A model generated the notes under the pieces. The model was not told where the DNA came from and did no database searches. It was given only the letters and a program-made list of their open reading frames with translations. From NCBI GenBank assembly GCA_965651365.1, contig CBFGSA010000120.1, forward strand, positions 1 to 8,159: a stretch of DNA of 8,159 bases. Direction: 5' to 3'. The translations under genes and the position numbers were made by a program. Positions 7,262 through 8,159 of the stretch are shown here, piece after piece. This DNA comes from DASSBG01 sp965651365 (GTDB taxonomy: Bacteria; Pseudomonadota; Gammaproteobacteria; Xanthomonadales; Rhodanobacteraceae). How positions within the stretch are numbered: the stretch's first letter is position 1; each line of letters begins with the position of its first letter.

Positions 7262-8104
7262 ATGTCAGACACCGAACGACTCGAACACCATGCCTGCTTC
7301 GGTGGCTGGCAGGACGTCTACCGCCACCGATCCGAAGTGCTGGATTGCAACATGAAGGTCGGCGTGTACTTTCCGCCGCAGGCGGCACAAGGCCCGTGTC
7401 CGGTGCTGTACTGGTTGTCGGGTCTGACCTGCAACGAGCAGAACTTCATCACCAAGGCCGGTGCCCAGCGTCATGCCGCCGAACACGGCATCATTCTGGT
7501 TGCCCCCGACACCAGTCCGCGTGGCGATGACGTCGCGGACGACGGCGCATACGACCTTGGTCAGGGTGCCGGCTTCTATCTCAACGCCACGCGCAGGCCG
7601 TGGTCGAAGCACTACCGCATGTACGACTACATCGCCGAGGAGCTGCCAGCCTGGGTCGAAGCCGATCCGGCGGCGAGCGACGTGCGCGCCATCAGCGGCC
7701 ACTCGATGGGCGGTCATGGTGCCTTGGTGATCGCGCTGAAAAATCCTGGCCGCTACCGCAGTGTGTCAGCCTTCTCGCCCATCGTCGCGCCCAGCCGCGT
7801 GCCCTGGGGCGAAAAAGCCTTCAGCGCATATCTCGGTGACGACCGTGAAGCCTGGAAAGCCTGGGATACCTGCGAACTGGTGGCAAACGCCACCGAGCGC
7901 TTGCCACTTAAAATCGACCAGGGTGAAGCCGACGATTTCCTCGAGCGTGAACTGAAACCCGAACTCCTGCAGCAAGCCTGTGCCAAGGCCGACCATCCCC
8001 TCGACCTGCACATGCGCCCCGGCCACGACCACAGCTACTACTTCATCGCCAGCTACATCAGCGAGCACATCGCCCATCACGCCGCCGCGCTGCAGGCGCA
8101 GTAA
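7262..8104 (+). CDS. fghA: S-formylglutathione hydrolase
   Basis: This cytoplasmic alpha/beta-hydrolase (esterase D family) cleaves S-formylglutathione to formate and glutathione, completing the pathway begun by the dehydrogenase upstream. It has 280 residues, the usual size. The nucleophile is S148 in GHSMGGHGA. The other triad residues are probably D224 in DQGEADDF and H257 in GHDHSYYF. The oxyanion-side block LSGLTCNEQNF (52-62) holds the conserved C57, and PDTSPRGDDV is at 82-91. The frame is open back into the dehydrogenase gene, but ATG 7262 is preceded by GAGG (7252-7255) at 6 nt and gives the standard N-terminus. Order and spacing suggest an operon with the dehydrogenase, although 91 nt carrying a short repeat and a possible small hairpin separate them. 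Two inverted repeats follow directly after the stop. Confidence 0.97.
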   Translation: MSDTERLEHHACFGGWQDVYRHRSEVLDCNMKVGVYFPPQAAQGPCPVLYWLSGLTCNEQNFITKAGAQRHAAEHGIILVAPDTSPRGDDVADDGAYDLGQGAGFYLNATRRPWSKHYRMYDYIAEELPAWVEADPAASDVRAISGHSMGGHGALVIALKNPGRYRSVSAFSPIVAPSRVPWGEKAFSAYLGDDREAWKAWDTCELVANATERLPLKIDQGEADDFLERELKPELLQQACAKADHPLDLHMRPGHDHSYYFIASYISEHIAHHAAALQAQ

Positions 8105-8108
8105 CACA

Positions 8109-8127
8109 GCCCCCTGAGTCAGGGGGC
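8109..8127 (+). terminator. GC-rich hairpin after fghA, possible terminator
   Basis: Perfect arms GCCCCCTGA and TCAGGGGGC flank a single G and can fold as an 8-bp stem with an AGT loop. The repeat starts 5 nt after the fghA stop. The bases that follow (GGTTTCT) give only a short U-rich stretch, so termination is plausible but not assured. The same sequence could be one half of a repetitive palindromic element with the next hairpin. Confidence 0.45.
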
Positions 8128-8129
8128 GG

Positions 8130-8148
8130 TTTCTGGCGCAGCCAGAAA
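8130..8148. repeat. second perfect inverted repeat
   Basis: TTTCTGGC-GCA-GCCAGAAA forms a perfect 8-bp stem with a 3-nt loop, two bases after the previous stem. The T-run is on the 5' side and the A-run on the 3' side on both strands, the reverse of a usual intrinsic terminator. It is therefore better described as a palindromic repeat unit or structured RNA segment than as a terminator. Confidence 0.6.
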
Positions 8149-8159
8149 TGGGGGTGTGG

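Noticed and set aside
5800..7272. A 490-codon open frame on the minus strand
   Set aside because: It is antisense to the dehydrogenase and the small membrane protein; its translation shows no domain, and the start region reads through the intergenic repeat.

Overview
The window is GC-rich bacterial chromosome, most likely from a gammaproteobacterium of the order Lysobacterales (Xanthomonadales). Three things point there. The partial 16S rRNA has a Xanthomonad-like 580-930 region. The gene neighbourhood (M23 peptidase, anmK, tyrS beside a 16S gene) matches what I recall from Pseudomonas and Xanthomonas relatives. A short GATTCGGGATT repeat of a type common between Xanthomonad genes lies between two of the genes. 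I cannot name a genus from the sequence alone.

Minus-strand block, 1-2954. Read in the direction of transcription it is tyrS (tyrosyl-tRNA synthetase), then an MgtC/SapB-type membrane protein starting 2 nt after the tyrS stop, then a strong rRNA promoter with a 16-nt spacer, an rrn leader with boxA- and boxC-like antitermination signals, and the 5' roughly 60% of a 16S rRNA gene that runs off the left edge. No convincing terminator separates the tyrS unit from the rRNA promoter.

Plus-strand block, 3058-5630. From a promoter divergent from tyrS come a membrane-anchored periplasmic M23 metalloendopeptidase (MepM/YebA-like) and, 5 nt downstream, anmK. One protein cuts peptidoglycan; the other recycles the anhydro-sugar released by peptidoglycan turnover. 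This looks like a two-gene cell-wall operon.

Plus-strand block, 5631-8159. A 52-residue two-helix membrane protein (5823-5981) has an excellent ribosome binding site and an uninterrupted glycine zipper. It is followed by a complete glutathione-dependent formaldehyde detoxification pair: class III alcohol dehydrogenase / S-(hydroxymethyl)glutathione dehydrogenase, then S-formylglutathione hydrolase. The pair is separated by 91 nt containing the GATTCGGGATT repeat. Two tandem perfect inverted repeats follow the last gene at the right edge.

Most of the window is conserved housekeeping DNA. I see no mobile element, CRISPR array, tRNA or clear new multi-gene system. The items most worth a second look are the small glycine-zipper gene, the tyrS-mgtC-rrn arrangement and the paired hairpins at the right edge.
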